Below, piece by piece: positions 11,195 to 23,116 of a stretch of DNA of 57,402 bases. Below the pieces are notes generated by a model. It did not search any database, was not told the DNA's origin, and saw only the letters and a list, made by a program, of their open reading frames with translations. Both the position numbers and the translations under genes were made by a program. The stretch's first letter is position 1. The number at the start of each line of letters is the position of its first letter. This stretch comes from Rachicladosporium sp. CCFEE 5018 (lineage: Eukaryota > Ascomycota > Dothideomycetes > Cladosporiales > Cladosporiaceae), in assembly GCA_002077045.2 (NCBI GenBank), contig KZ111146.1:428364-485765 (forward strand), given 5' to 3'.

Positions 11195-13789
11195 CTTTAG
11201 GGATGCCTCCCGAGCGAGGAGACCTTCCTAGATGTATGATGGGGTGTGAAAGGCTGTCAGGCTCACCCGCGTTGTGGAACGCAAACACCTATCTAGGCAT
11301 CCAGATGGAAGATGTCCTGCTGTAGAGATCGTTGTACTGGCGTGCCCAAGATATTCTCACAGTGGCTGCCGGAGTCGAGTACATATGCTCCGAGGGCGCC
11401 ATCCGTAGATTAGCCATGCGCCATAATGTCACTTTCGCGTGGCCCGCAAGGGTCTGAATGGTCGACGACGTCAGCGACAAGGATCCCGCAGGACTGTGGC
11501 GTCCAGGTTTGCAAATGTATCTGCAGGGCTGGATTGGCGCGCAGATGGAGACAACTCCGGCGAACTAGCAAGTCTAGACCCAGGCCCTGCGCCAAACTGC
11601 CCCTCGGCGTGTTGATTTCCAGGCGATGCTGCGAACAACAGCGGGGCAGCTCGCTAGGACACTCTTATCATTCATGTACTGTTGTGCACATGTACATATA
11701 TATGGGGCTGCCGCTGTCTGTTCCGACAGTTGCCCTTGCCGTTCAGTGAGGCAGCTGCGAGGCCAGAGTTCAACTGCCGTTGGTATCGTGACATCACTTT
11801 GCTGAGATGTCAACTCCAAACACGACAGAGAGGGGAGCAGGCGGGCCGCGCCTTGGTCGCCGCTTACAGAAAAGGCTGCGAGTCAAGTCATTCCTAGCGC
11901 CTCGCATCATGCACAGCTCGACGACAGCAGTTGTTCCACCACGACCATCATGGCAATCTTGCGCGTTTTCATCTACACCATAACGGGTCGAACAGTCCAT
12001 GTGCCCTAATTTTGATCCTGCTGTGAGATCCAGGGTACGAAGTGCAGATTGAGCTGTACAGCCTGATTGAACCCTTTTAGACCGCACTCAACCAGTGAGT
12101 TTTCCGACTGGGCGGCTTCTTCACTATCGCCAGTCTGACAGTGGAATGAGATCCCACTGCAACATCCTGGAATACATCCGTCCTCAAACCCAAGAAGTGT
12201 GTTCAGGTAATGGGTTCTCCACCTAGAATTCCTCTCGGGCGTCGCATCCGGACGTGAGCTACTGAGATCACACCACTATGACGACCTTATCGCAATCTGC
12301 ATGGGGATCTTCATTCGGTGCAGGTGGGAACAAGGCCATCATGACCCCTAAAGGCCTCGTATGCCCGCCTCTCCGGTTGGCATTGGTCCACTGGAACCCT
12401 ATGGCCTACGGGACGGTTAGCAGCTGTGCCCAAGAGCGACGGGATCCTACTATCATCATGCGCCAAGCTGGCCTCCGCTGATGTGATAGCCAATGGATGT
12501 CCACATGCGCCGCATGATTCGGATTCCATGCTGAGCTTTTTGGACTTCCATACTCGGCGTTGAGTTCAATCAATCCGCGCCAGCCGCATACAGTCGACGT
12601 GCATCATCCGCTTACGATCGGCGCGGATAAGCTAGGTCGTACTGTGCCGATCATTTCGACAGCACCGAGGCTCGTCATGAAATATGTGACCAGACCTGGG
12701 CCACAAGCACGCCAGAAGCACGTAAAGCTCCATGACCACAGAAGTCGATCGTTAGAGCAAGCGTAGAACTACGCTCGCATCGCAGCATACGGATCGCCAC
12801 AGGGATGACACTGGCAAGGAAGAAGGGTAATGTCAGCAGTGACGTACAGCGATTTGAGAAGAGCAGCATGCTCTGACTGATGTTTGCCGGATCATGCCAG
12901 AGGAGGGTACTGCGTGCTCAGTGTCATCACCAATGAGACGGTGTGATCTTGAGGCCGTCGTCATGCTCGTGCGCCGATAGTATGATCTCCGCTCCTCTCA
13001 TCAATTTGCTGCGCAGATGTGCAGATCTGCGCATTACTACCTCCCTCTTGCAGATACTCCGCAAGTCATATTCGTCGTCATCAAAGGACTAGAAGCTAGA
13101 AGCCCGGTCGAAGAGTGATGAGACCCGGCGAGCTAGGCCTCGGATTCGCGCACCGCTCGTGCTGCTGCGTGTCACGATCAATCCGACCACGCTATTTCCA
13201 CACTTATGAATGGTTCACAGGAGCTACCGGAACGAGCCTAGGCGTCCGCGCAGCGCGCGCCAAACTTTGTCCCTGCGTTGCGCGTTGTACTATCGACAGT
13301 CACAGACCTGCGGTAACCTGTCAGGGCGGTTACTTGGCAGTAAGTACCGAGCAAGTCAAGGCCGCGAAGTGCAAGACCTCGTCTCGCTCACTTGGCGCTG
13401 TAATGTAACTTCGCTTCACTCATTCTACACTTCGGATGAAGTTAAAACACACTTCGAGCAAGCTATGACAACCGGAAGCTTTGGTAGCTGAGCTCGACGA
13501 CAGGTAGGTACTTTGATGCTGACGATGTCATGGCGCAAAGGCAGAGGTGGTTCACGAGATACTGAGTCTGCACATACGTACAGCTGAGATGTGCAATGAT
13601 GCGCTGCTAGAGCGAATGCGGCGGAAGGGAGAGCTAAAAGGCAAGTGTATTCCTTCTGCAGGTAGGAGGCATCATGGCTTTTCACACTACGCCCTTGCAT
13701 CAGCCCACAAACCACGCCCACGCCCTCTACGACTTCTCTCCCATATCTCGCAAAGTCCAAGCCTCCCGTCAGCCATCCGCTCATTGTCT
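11195..13789. other. Long intergenic region without a recognised gene
   Basis: About 2.6 kb between the Zn2Cys6 gene and the 3' end of the next gene, both on the minus strand. Reading frames are short, overlap on both strands, and show neither domain motifs nor paired splice sites. I see no tRNA, transposon ends or repeats. It probably includes the upstream regulatory region of the Zn2Cys6 gene. Confidence 0.4.
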
Positions 13790-15298
13790 CTACCGAATGA
13801 CCACAACTCCAGCACTCTTCTCAACCATCCATCTCTCCCCGCTCCAATTCTTGAACCACACCCACTGTTCCTTTGCCACTTCCTGCGTCTTACCATTCGC
13901 TACACCTCCGCCGCCCCGTACTGGTTGCTTCTCCTCAGCAGACCTTGTTCCGCGCTTCCCCAAAGCAGCGTCCCGGCCCGCGCTCCGTACGATAGGAGCT
14001 TTCCCAATCGTGTCGACTGCTACACGATCACTGTCTCCGCGGGTTTTCATGGCGACTCGTTTCGACACTCGCTGCTTTTTGGCACGAGCAGCGGTTGGCG
14101 TGAGTGCCGAGCGCGAGGCTGAATGCAGAATAGTGTCACGCGAGAACCCGAAGTCCAGAGATGGCGACGCCGGACGAAGAGTTCCGCGATACGGAATCCC
14201 ACGATGCTTCCGTTGTTTAGATGTAGGCGAGAAGGCCAGGTCGATGACGTGTGGTCGATCAGTAGTTTTCCCCTTTCGACGCTTAATGGCCTGCTTGGAA
14301 AGGCCTGTGCCGCGCAACCCAGCACCTGAGTTGGAAGGCGAGCGCATGGCATCGGGTTGAGTGATCGAGCTGCGTGAGTTCTTGCTTGGGGAGATCTTAT
14401 ATCTCGTTGATTCCTGTGATGGTCCGTTACTGTTGGTAGGTTTGGACTCAGGCTTGATGGTAGAGCCGAAGAGGATTTCGTACTCGCTGTCTGTGAGGGC
14501 GGTGTTGTGAGGGGCTTTGTCGGTGCAACAAGATCCCTTTGGACGGACACCATCTATTGAAATGGTATGTATGTCGGCGTCGATTGTCTTCGCTTCGTCG
14601 CGTTCGGTCGCAAACTCCACATCATCTCTGTCGTCGTCGCTGATCAAGCCGGCAGACGGGACCGAGGTGGCTGCGAGAAGTCGATATCAGTGATGTAAGC
14701 GAGCGGCCATCCTCAACTCACCAGCCTGTCGCACACCTTCCATAAACTCATCGAACGTCGTTCCATGAAACTTTTCCCGACCATCCCTTTCGACATCCTC
14801 GACCGCATTCATCACCTCTTCCTCGTCATCTGACGTCGACGCTCGACTCATGTTTCGCTTTACTCTCCCCTTCCGGACAGTACCGTACGATTTCCGGGCG
14901 TCCCTGACGAAGAGACCCATAACCTCCGTACGCGACAGTCGAGACGCCGCCTTCGCATCCCTCTTGCTGGCGTTGCGTCCCTTTCTTTTCTTCTTCTTCC
15001 CTACGTCCATCTCCCGGCCAAGCCAAGTAAACTTCCTGGCCGGTACAGCACGCCTGGCGATCGTGGATCTCCTCTTCGACGGAGAGATCACAACCTCACG
15101 GTCCTCGCTGGACGCAACAAATACGACAGACTGGTCAGTCTCACTGGACCCGCTGGCTTCGGTGTCGGATTCACTCTCGCAGACGTCCCCAGTCTCGTCG
15201 TACGGATCGATGATCGGGCGGTGGACGTCTTCGTAGTAGCGCATGCCTTTTGTCGGCTCCATGAAGTATTGCTTGTTGGTCGAGAGGCGGCTGAACAT
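13790..15298 (-). CDS. Hypothetical basic, probably nuclear protein
   Basis: Not recognised. Exons 14722-15298 and 13790-14670 join in phase across a 51-nt intron (GTGAGT...TCGCAG), giving 485 aa. It is highly charged and low in hydrophobic segments, with no signal peptide or membrane helix. A Lys/Arg cluster (KKKKRKGR, residues 101-108) and further Arg/Lys-rich stretches look like nuclear localisation signals. Acidic Ser/Glu tracts occur near 40-55 and 155-170, and a FHGTTFDEFMEGVRQAG segment ends exon 1. The second exon is Ser/Pro/Arg-rich. A DNA- or chromatin-associated role is only a guess from composition. The ATG follows a short leader and no upstream in-frame exon is evident. Confidence 0.7.
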
Positions 15299-15562
15299 CG
15301 TAGCGGTCCAAGTCTAGTGGATGACAGTGTGGATGGTGGTGGAGTGATAGTAGGAGAGTATAGGGGATGAGCAGCTCTAAGCCTACCTTGCTGTGTGCAC
15401 TCACATGCTGGACTGAAATCGTGCTGTCACATGTTGTCGGCTTCACTTCGTACTCACGAAGTGATGGACACAATGAGCCAGCTCGCTGCGTCAAGATCCT
15501 CAGGTGAGATGTACACACGCAATACTACCCCTGACCTCCCTGACACTGCTCCTCGCCCTTCC

Positions 15563-15910
15563 TCACAACTTCGACTTCCCACCACTAGCCCCCCGATCAT
15601 CCGGCGTGGGCTCACTATTCGCAGTCTCGGCCTTCAGACTCACAGGATCACCCAACATAGTCGGGTTCCCCGCTCCAACTTCTCCTCCGCGATCTCCTTC
15701 AGACTCTTTCCATCATCCGACGTGCCTTTCGCGCCAGAATCGTCAGGTGTGGGTTTACTGTTCGCGGTCTCGGCTTTCAGGGAAACTGGGTCACCAATTT
15801 GGGTAGGATTGGTCTGCGCGACTTGCTTGAGGGACTGTTTGAATGTCTGACGGGAAGGTTAGAAGAGACGTGTGAATGGGATTAGGGACGAAGCGGACTG
15901 GACCGGCCAT
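15563..15910 (-). pseudogene. Small gene with two GDPVSLKAETANS-type repeats, frame broken
   Basis: Starting downstream of an ATG at 15908-15910 and an acceptor-like CGTCAG ending at 15847, one frame reads TFKQSLKQVAQTNPTQIGDP followed by VSLKAETANSKPTPDD. It continues through KSLKEIAEEKLE and then reaches a stop. A second frame, shifted by one base in the next ~100 nt, reads NPTMLGDPVSLKAETANSEP and TPDDRGASGGKSKL before its stop. The two halves are clearly duplicates of one motif, so a single protein of roughly 90-100 aa was probably intended. No intron restores the frame. It could be a pseudogene, a sequencing indel, or an unusual splice. Small fungal proteins with this motif exist, but I cannot name a function. 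Confidence 0.5.
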
Positions 15911-16638
15911 TGCTGCGACTATTTCGTGTAGCTGGAGATTGAGTGGTCGACAAGTGACGTCGCGATAGCGTTGACTTCAGATGCAAATGGAGAGGGATGG
16001 CAGAACGCGGTCAGGGAGACATTGGAATCAATACTTACAGTGCCTGGGTCATAACATGAGGTTATAAGATCTGGGGATCGAGATGTACCCAGATCTGAGC
16101 ACGTGACGTGCAGCTAACAGCATCAGCCACGGCGGCGTCGCAAAGGACCGCTACGATCACCTGAAAGTAAGGTAGTGCGAAGTGAAAGGATCAAGAGTAT
16201 GATAAGTACAGAGCAAAATACTGCCCATGATGCCAATGAGCCGAAGCAGAGTTGCTTTCAGTCTACCAATGCCCATGCCAAAGTGATATCTATCCCGCTT
16301 TCGACGCCCGCCGAGAGCGTCCCAATCCCTCTAACGCCCGACGCTGATGCAAACGCAAATACTCAACGGAAGAATGTACAGTCCTTCGCGTGCTCCATGT
16401 CTCGCCTCCAAAAGGGCACCAATCGACCAACTAGGCCCACCTTAAGACCCCCTAGCCTCCCGCGTGGCTGTGGCGTCAGTGCGCGAGCCTTGAGTACAGG
16501 ACGCATGCAGGCGGCTCGTCGTCCTTAGAATGAATGGCATTATGCCAGTCCCTCCGGATGGCTGGGTATCTTCACTTCCAGCTTTTCGTTCTTCCTTTCC
16601 TTGCCGCTCATACCGCAGCATCGCTCTTCTTCTCGATC
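15911..16638. other. Intergenic region
   Basis: Between the small repeat-motif gene and the 3' end of the Ca2+ ATPase gene. Frames on both strands are short and featureless. Nothing further can be supported. Confidence 0.4.
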
Positions 16639-19600
16639 TCAGCCGGTGGTGCCAAGGTCGCTCCAGACGGCGCAGCAGCGGGCGCCGCAGCAGGCGCCGC
16701 ATGTACCGGGGGCTGCATGCATCGGTGCAGGATTTGCAGCAGAAGCCGGACTCAACATCCCGCCTGCACTGCCACCTACCCTTGCCGCCTCACCAGAGGC
16801 CCTAATCTCCCTACTCAAATCACTCTTCGAGCGATCCCGGCCGAATGCTAGGTCCTCATGGTTCCTAGGCCGATCGATAGGCGACCACCCGCCGATGCTG
16901 CCAGCGACAATACCCGCCATGGCCACACCGGCGATAGCCGAGTTGCTCCTAGACCTGCCTCTTCGACGGCGGGATTCGGGCGTAGGTGGCGCAGCAGAGA
17001 GTTGCGAGACGTCGTCGTTCTCGGCCAGCTCTGGATTAGGCGTCACGGGCTGACTGGTAGACCCCGCGCGACTCCGGCTGGGAGAGCGCGAGCCAAGTAG
17101 TGTCTCCTTCGGGTGCGAAACGGCGAACTTCAGATTCCTAAGTCTGCCGCCCTTGTACTTCTTCAAGAAAGCAAGCTCTTCCTTGATCTCCAATAGTCCT
17201 TGATTGAAGTTGTATTGACCCTCCTCATCTTCGATCGTGAAGGTCTTCTCCTGGCGTTTCTTCTCGTTCCAGGCCTTGACCTTAGCAGGGATGAGCTTGA
17301 GTAGAAGCTCATCGGGAATCAGACGGATAACGACACCAATGGGAAGAGAGATGGCGCCGAGCACTATCGCGACGCCCCACTGATCTCCATGCTGGCGCAC
17401 CACATTGAAAGCTCTGCCGCCGACGAAGATGATGAGAACTTGACCAGCGATCATGATCAGGAAGATGGCCATGAAGTAAGGGTTCTTGAGCACGCCTTCG
17501 AAGATATTGAACCTGTTGTCCAGTCTGCGGTTGTTGAGCGCGTTGAAAATCTGCATCCACACGAAGGTGTTGAAGATCATCGTCTGCAGTTCAACAACTT
17601 CTTCCTTTGTCTCATACTTGAAGATCTTGGCACCGGCGAAGTAGAGGATCAGCGTAATAGTAAGCTGATAGATAGCCTGACCAATAATCATCTTCCACAT
17701 GCGCACTGATATGAGCGGAGCAGACTTGGGGTCTGGCTTGCGATTGAGGATCTTGCGGGTAGGCGGGTCGGTGGCGAGAGCGAGAGCGGCCATAGTGTCC
17801 ATAATGAGGTTGACCCATAGCAGCTGGACTGCCGTCAACACCGACTGCTCCTTGGAGGACGACACAGCGCTGATGAAAGCCAGAGCGACAGCGGTGATGT
17901 TGACAGTGATCTGAAATTGCAAGAACTTGCGCACGGCGTCGTTGACCATGCGTCCCCACATGAGTGCCTTGACGATGCTACTGAAGTTATCGTCCATTAG
18001 GATGATGTCCGACGCTTCCTTGCTGTGAAGATGTCAGTATGTGTCGATCGTGCGTGGTGATACATAGCAACGTACGCAACCTCAGTTCCAGCAATGTTCA
18101 TGGCAAACCCAACGTCAGCAGCCTTAAGCGCAGGTGCATCATTGGTACCATCACCAGTGACAGCAACAGTCTCACCCATCTCCTTCAATCTCCGAACAAG
18201 CACACGCTTGTCCTCGGGGGAGGAACGGGCCAACACTTGCAGCTTGGGGATGACAGCGCGCTGCTCGGCCTTGCTCATCTTCCGGAACTCGGGACCTTCA
18301 AGCGCAACACCGCCAGGGGTGAAGATGCCACACTCTGTAGCTATAGCCTTTGCCGTATTGATATTGTCACCAGTGACCATGCGAGGGACGACACCAGCAA
18401 GGAGACAGTCCTTGACAGAGTCGCCAACACCAGGACGAAGAGGATCCTGAATACCAACGAGACCTAGGAAGGTCATGTCCTTGCAGACATCTTCAAATAC
18501 AGCCTGTGTTTTGTCGTCCTCAGTACGGCGGGCGTTCTTCGGTGGCCAAGCCTCGAAGTCGCGGTAGATGAACCCAATAGTACGCAGTGACTTGGAAGCA
18601 TAGGCATCAATAAGGTTAGCGAGCATCTCTTTGTTAGCGGGAGTCAAGCCGGTAGCCTCAGTGCCGTGCGTCGGATCGCGGACGATGGAGCTGCAGAAGC
18701 GTAGCATAATCTCACTAGCACCCTTGACGTACAGGCGGTAGCGACCAGACCTGAGCTTGACAACAGCACCCATGCACTTCCGGCCAGAGTCGAAGGGAAT
18801 AAGCTGCGAAATCTCCGCATTGCTGCGCTCGATGCTGATCTTGTCCATGCCAGGAAGTCCTTGGCGAACATGAGCAGAGCCGTTTCCGTCTTGGAACCGA
18901 CGAAGACGAGCTTACCCTCTTCTTCGGCCTCGAAAGCGGTAGAGTTGATGGCAATGCTGTCTTTCCAGATCATGCGGATGTCCTGCGAGAGCGCCTTCAC
19001 GCACTCGGCGGCCGGGACCTTATCCATGTCCTCCTGGGCTGCTTTCTCAGCTGCAGCCTCGTCGCCAGATGGAGCGCCGGCGCGATTGCTGAACCTGCTC
19101 GAAGTGCCGATGGACCCAGCAACCACGGTCATGACGTTCTGAGTGAGTGTGCCCGTCTTGTCTGAGCAGACGCAAGTCGCATTGCCCATGGTCTCACAGG
19201 ACCGCAGAACACGAACCAGGTTGTTGTCCTTTAACATGCGCTTAGTGGCGAAAGCGAGAGCCAGAGTAACAGCAAGTGGGAGACCTTCTGGAACAGCCAC
19301 GACCACAATCGTGACAGCGACAATGAGGATGTTGATGAATGACTGGCCCTTCTGCGCAGGCGTATCGCCGTTGCCACTGAGAGCCGCGAGGAACTTGATG
19401 AGCAAGACGACGAATAGCAGCAAAGCAGCGCCACTACCTAGCTTTGCAATGTACTCGGCGAGCGTGTTCAGCTTCACTTGCAGAGGCGTGGCCTCGCCGT
19501 CCTCGCGAAGTGCCATCATAGTCTTGCCGTAAGAGGAGTGAATACCAGTGGCAGTGACAAGCATGCGGCCGAAGCCCTCGGTGACCTTTGCGCCGGAGAT

Positions 19601-20929
19601 CATGAAAGGGTCAAGCTTCTTGAGACTCTCGCCCGCCTCCATGGCGCGATAGACTTCCTCAGCGGGCGACTTCTTCATGATGTCAGATTCTCCAGTAGCC
19701 GAAGACTCGTCGCACTTGACTGCATGACCATCGACAAAAATGCCATCGACCGGGAGGATGTCACCAGGCTCGACTAGCAAAAGGTCGCCGACGAGAATGT
19801 CGAAAATGCTGATCTCTTGCGTCTTGCCGGATCGAATGACTTTGACGTTCCTGCTCTCCTTCTTCTTGTTGAGCTTGACGAATTGCCGTTCTTTCTGAAA
19901 GTCATTCACTGCACCAACAACAACGACGACGAAGACTGCGACCATGATAGCAACACCTTCGACCCACTCTACACTCGGCTCGCCGGGTGGATGCGGTTGG
20001 CCGACAGCCTGATAGATACCAAGTGCCAACGCGATGATTGCTGCTATTGTCAGTAGAATTAGGATCTTGTCATTATAGGCTATCCATGCGAGCTCGAAGA
20101 TTGTCTTGGACTTCCTCTCGGGTAATCGGTTGTCTGCGAACACACGTTTCCGGTCTTCGAAAGACCCTTGTGCAGCTGAACCAGAGGTCTCTACTCTGTT
20201 GACAGCAGCCGACTCTTCCACCTTCGTCTTGTCTGACGTTGCAGGACTGGCTACTGCGGTAGCCTGTTCAAATGTGACGTTTCCGTCCAAATGCTGCTCA
20301 TCACTGCTGAGACCACTGACCAAGTCTGATCGCAGGCCCTTTGCCATGCCAGACACGCCACCCATAGCATGGTACGCACCCAAGCTCTTCGGGTTCAGCA
20401 GCTTCGTCATGTGGCCAGGCGCGAAAGCAAAAGGGTTGTTGTCTCGCACAAAGTCCGACTCTGTCCCTGGATCAGGCTTCAGTGCCTCCTCGTCCGATAA
20501 TATAGGATGATCGCCATGGTTGGGATCTAGAGCCTTCGCATTGGCATCCATGGACCGCCGATCGCTAGCGACGTATGTGCTGTCTGATAATGACACCGAC
20601 TCTCCCCCTTCTGTGTCCACGCTTCCTCCTCTTTTCCGTGCCGCAGGTACAGCGAGGAAATTGTGCGGGTTGTTCAATTGTGTTGGTGACGACACGTTAT
20701 GAGGGCTCTGTGGTCTCGACTCTTGACTGTGGAAGCTGCCGCTCTGTCGCAGCTCGGGTGAGGCGGCATGATCGGGCCCTACAGGCGACACATTGCCCAA
20801 TGTCGGGTGGTCGCTGGCCTCATGCGCGGCCATGTTCTCTCGACCGACGGCAGATGTGTCGATGGTGATGGTCGGTGCTCTGGGCCGGCGATTCGGCCCA
20901 GTAGATGTGTTATCGATGGGCGCAGCCAT
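16639..20929 (-). CDS. pmc1: PMC1/PMCA-type Ca2+-transporting P-type ATPase, frameshifted
   Basis: Type IIB P-type ATPase that exports Ca2+ from the cytosol, in fungi usually into the vacuole. Two exons, 18076-20929 and 16639-18022 (53-nt intron, GTACGT...CACAG), give about 1412 codons. A long disordered N-terminus is followed by membrane segments M1-M2 (about 286-342), the TGES actuator loop (412-415), M3-M4 with PEGLPLAV (547-554), the phosphorylation site D590 in CSDKTGT, then the TGDGTNDAPA hinge and a C-terminal membrane block. After residue 693 (AKDFL) the frame shifts by one base at 18849-18852: CTGGCATGG reads as if one G were lost from CTGGGCATGG. No intron explains it. All catalytic motifs on both sides are intact, so this is a recent mutation or a sequencing error. 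Only the N-terminus is duplicated further right. Confidence 0.9.
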
Positions 20930-22900
20930 TACCGCAGTCGCTCACTGCGGCGCAGAGATGTAGGATGCCTGAGGAGCTCAGGAATGCCAGATTGAAAGCC
21001 TCAATTGGGGAATGCTTGGAGGCTTGTGCTGTTGCGGCACTGCAGGATGAAGGAGCAAGCCACAGGCACATGTAGTCCCTAGCAATCACTGTCGCCTCAA
21101 ATGGGGCGGAGTGCGTCGAAGATCCAGCGTCAACCAGCCAGTTCCGCGAGGTAGATCGCCAAGGTATTGGTAGTAAGTCTACCAGAGCTACAGCTGGGAG
21201 CCAATCACTATGGGGGCGAAATGCTTCGATATTGCGTACGCTGTGGCAGGGCAAGAAGTCACAGGGTATGTTGCGGTCGTACGTTGCGCGGTGGCAAGCG
21301 AGTACTGACCGATGCTCGCAGAGAGTATGGTCTTGTGCCACTGGGGAGGTCGGGGCTCGGTGGGAGGCAGTGCAAAGCCCAGCCTTGGGGGGCTTGGACT
21401 GCCAATGTTTGGGTAATATATGCCTTGTCCCAAGCCCTGCTACTGAAGTGAATTCAAAGCTTCCTCAGGCCTAGTCGTCGCAAAGATGCTCCGACTCAAA
21501 CCGGATATGTGCGTCTGGCTGTTGAAGTCCCCAAGCCCGACGTTTGATGATCGGAGGCTTTGGAAAGTCGCTTCCGCGAACACAGACCTCAGCAATCGCG
21601 CCGGCGACAGGGAAGGTGGCAAAGGAACCGAGCCGAAGAAGGAATTACTACCGTGATTGCCCTTCTTCTCAGCGGCAAATGCCAGCAAAGGCGGCGGACA
21701 CGGCCTCCCACCGCACCCAGCTCGTTGGCAAGCTAGTAGTGTGGCTATGCTGCTTGGCGATGCAACAATGCTGAATACTGGCGGTAAAGCTCGCCTCATC
21801 TCCTCAACCGAACCGCGGTAAATCACGCCGTACCGCTGATATTAGGATGAATTCACAAACGGAGATGATGGCAACGCTCGCATCTACAAGATATACCGCT
21901 TGACTTCCCTTCAGCAATTGCCAATCTAGGGCCAGTCGCAGCCGGGGCCGTTTCACGTCGACCACTGATCTCGAATGCGCTAGGTAATAAGGCTCGATCC
22001 GCCCCGATACTATGCAGCTCGTCGTTTCTGGCCCATGTTTCATCTTCCTCAGGCAAGTCATGATACGTGAGTACGCCCTCAACCCTATCCATCTTGCCCA
22101 TGAGATGCGCATCTCACTCATGATTTATCCTTTGGAAGTGGCCAGATAGGCCAATCGAGCGTCGCTACCCACGACATCCGGATCGCAATCAAACTACTAG
22201 ACCGCCGAGCCAAACACCAAGACACAGCCAAGCGATCTTATTTACACCGATGTCATGTATGACATCGACATTGTGACATGTCGCAAAAAAACATGCCACC
22301 AGTGAAGGAGCAAGCGCCGACTCCTCCTATTCTTTGAGGGCGGCTGGGTGTTGAGGCGTGAGGTGCCAGCAGTCTTTGGGTACTGCTGAGCACGTGTGCT
22401 CGTGTCACTGGCCAGCGCCGGGCTTCCTCTCATGGACTGGACTCCTGAGGCATGTGTTTTGCCTCAAGGCCACCGGAGCGTTTCCAACGATCACCCACGA
22501 GACGCGGACTGTGGATGGTAGGTACGAAATTTCGATGAACTTATCAAGACTTACTTTTCTCGGCCATGCAGCACCACTCCTCCACACTGTCGTTACCACA
22601 GCATCCTTACGGAATACTAAAAAGGAGGATCAATTTCGAAGCAGAGAAGTAGCACCGATGAAAGGTTGCTGGGCACCTACAAGACCACCGCGCGTGATAG
22701 CTTTGCTCTTCGAAAAAGGCGACTGCGACTTCTGCTTCCTTGACTCTCTAGTCTCCGACACTGATCAGGGAAATCTGAGAGAACACGATCTAGTCTATCA
22801 TCTCTTCCTCTATTTCCCATTGACATCTCCACCTCCGTCTTTCACCCCTGCAGCCCGTCCATCTAAACCTTTCTTCTCTCCTCATCCCCTCTCAGTTCTC
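20930..22900. other. Intergenic region upstream of the ATPase gene (left copy)
   Basis: About 2 kb between the ATPase start and the 3' end of the 71-aa gene. Its counterpart at 39332-41301 aligns throughout with scattered substitutions and small indels, including a 6-base insertion next to 39427. Frames conserved between copies are short and lack protein-like composition. No gene supported. Confidence 0.4.
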
Positions 22901-23116
22901 CTACTTCCCTCTCCCTCCAGCAAATTTCCTTGCCCTTGGCTTCACTGGAGAGATCCCAGCCTCGACGCAGATCTGACAATCTGCCTCGATCTTCACGGTC
23001 GCCCAGATCTCGCCCCCTCGGCACGCTCGCTGGACAAGTGCGCCTGTCGGACAGTAGCTGGCGAAGACGGTATGCGTGTGCCCGCAGGGGTGGGTATGGG
23101 CGTAGTATTTGCACAT
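22901..23116 (-). CDS. Small Cys/His-rich protein (71 aa), left copy
   Basis: Single-exon frame of 71 aa beginning MCKYYAHTHPCGHTHTVFAS. Cysteines fall at 2, 11, 22, 32, 47 and 50, with histidines at 7, 9, 13 and 15. The spacing, including a terminal CxxC, suggests metal binding or disulfides. There is no signal peptide. The right copy (41302-41517) has the same length, all Cys and His kept, and differences only near the Lys-rich C-terminus and at residue 24. This supports a real gene. Similar short proteins of unknown function occur in other ascomycetes as far as I recall, but I cannot give a role. Confidence 0.72.
   Translation of the reverse strand: MCKYYAHTHPCGHTHTVFASYCPTGALVQRACRGGEIWATVKIEADCQICVEAGISPVKPRARKFAGGRGK

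Noticed and set aside
13674..14360. 228-codon plus-strand frame overlapping the hypothetical nuclear gene
   Set aside because: It is antisense to a spliced gene with in-phase exons. Its composition is that of complement sequence, with no domain, and the opposite strand has proper splice sites and nuclear-protein composition.
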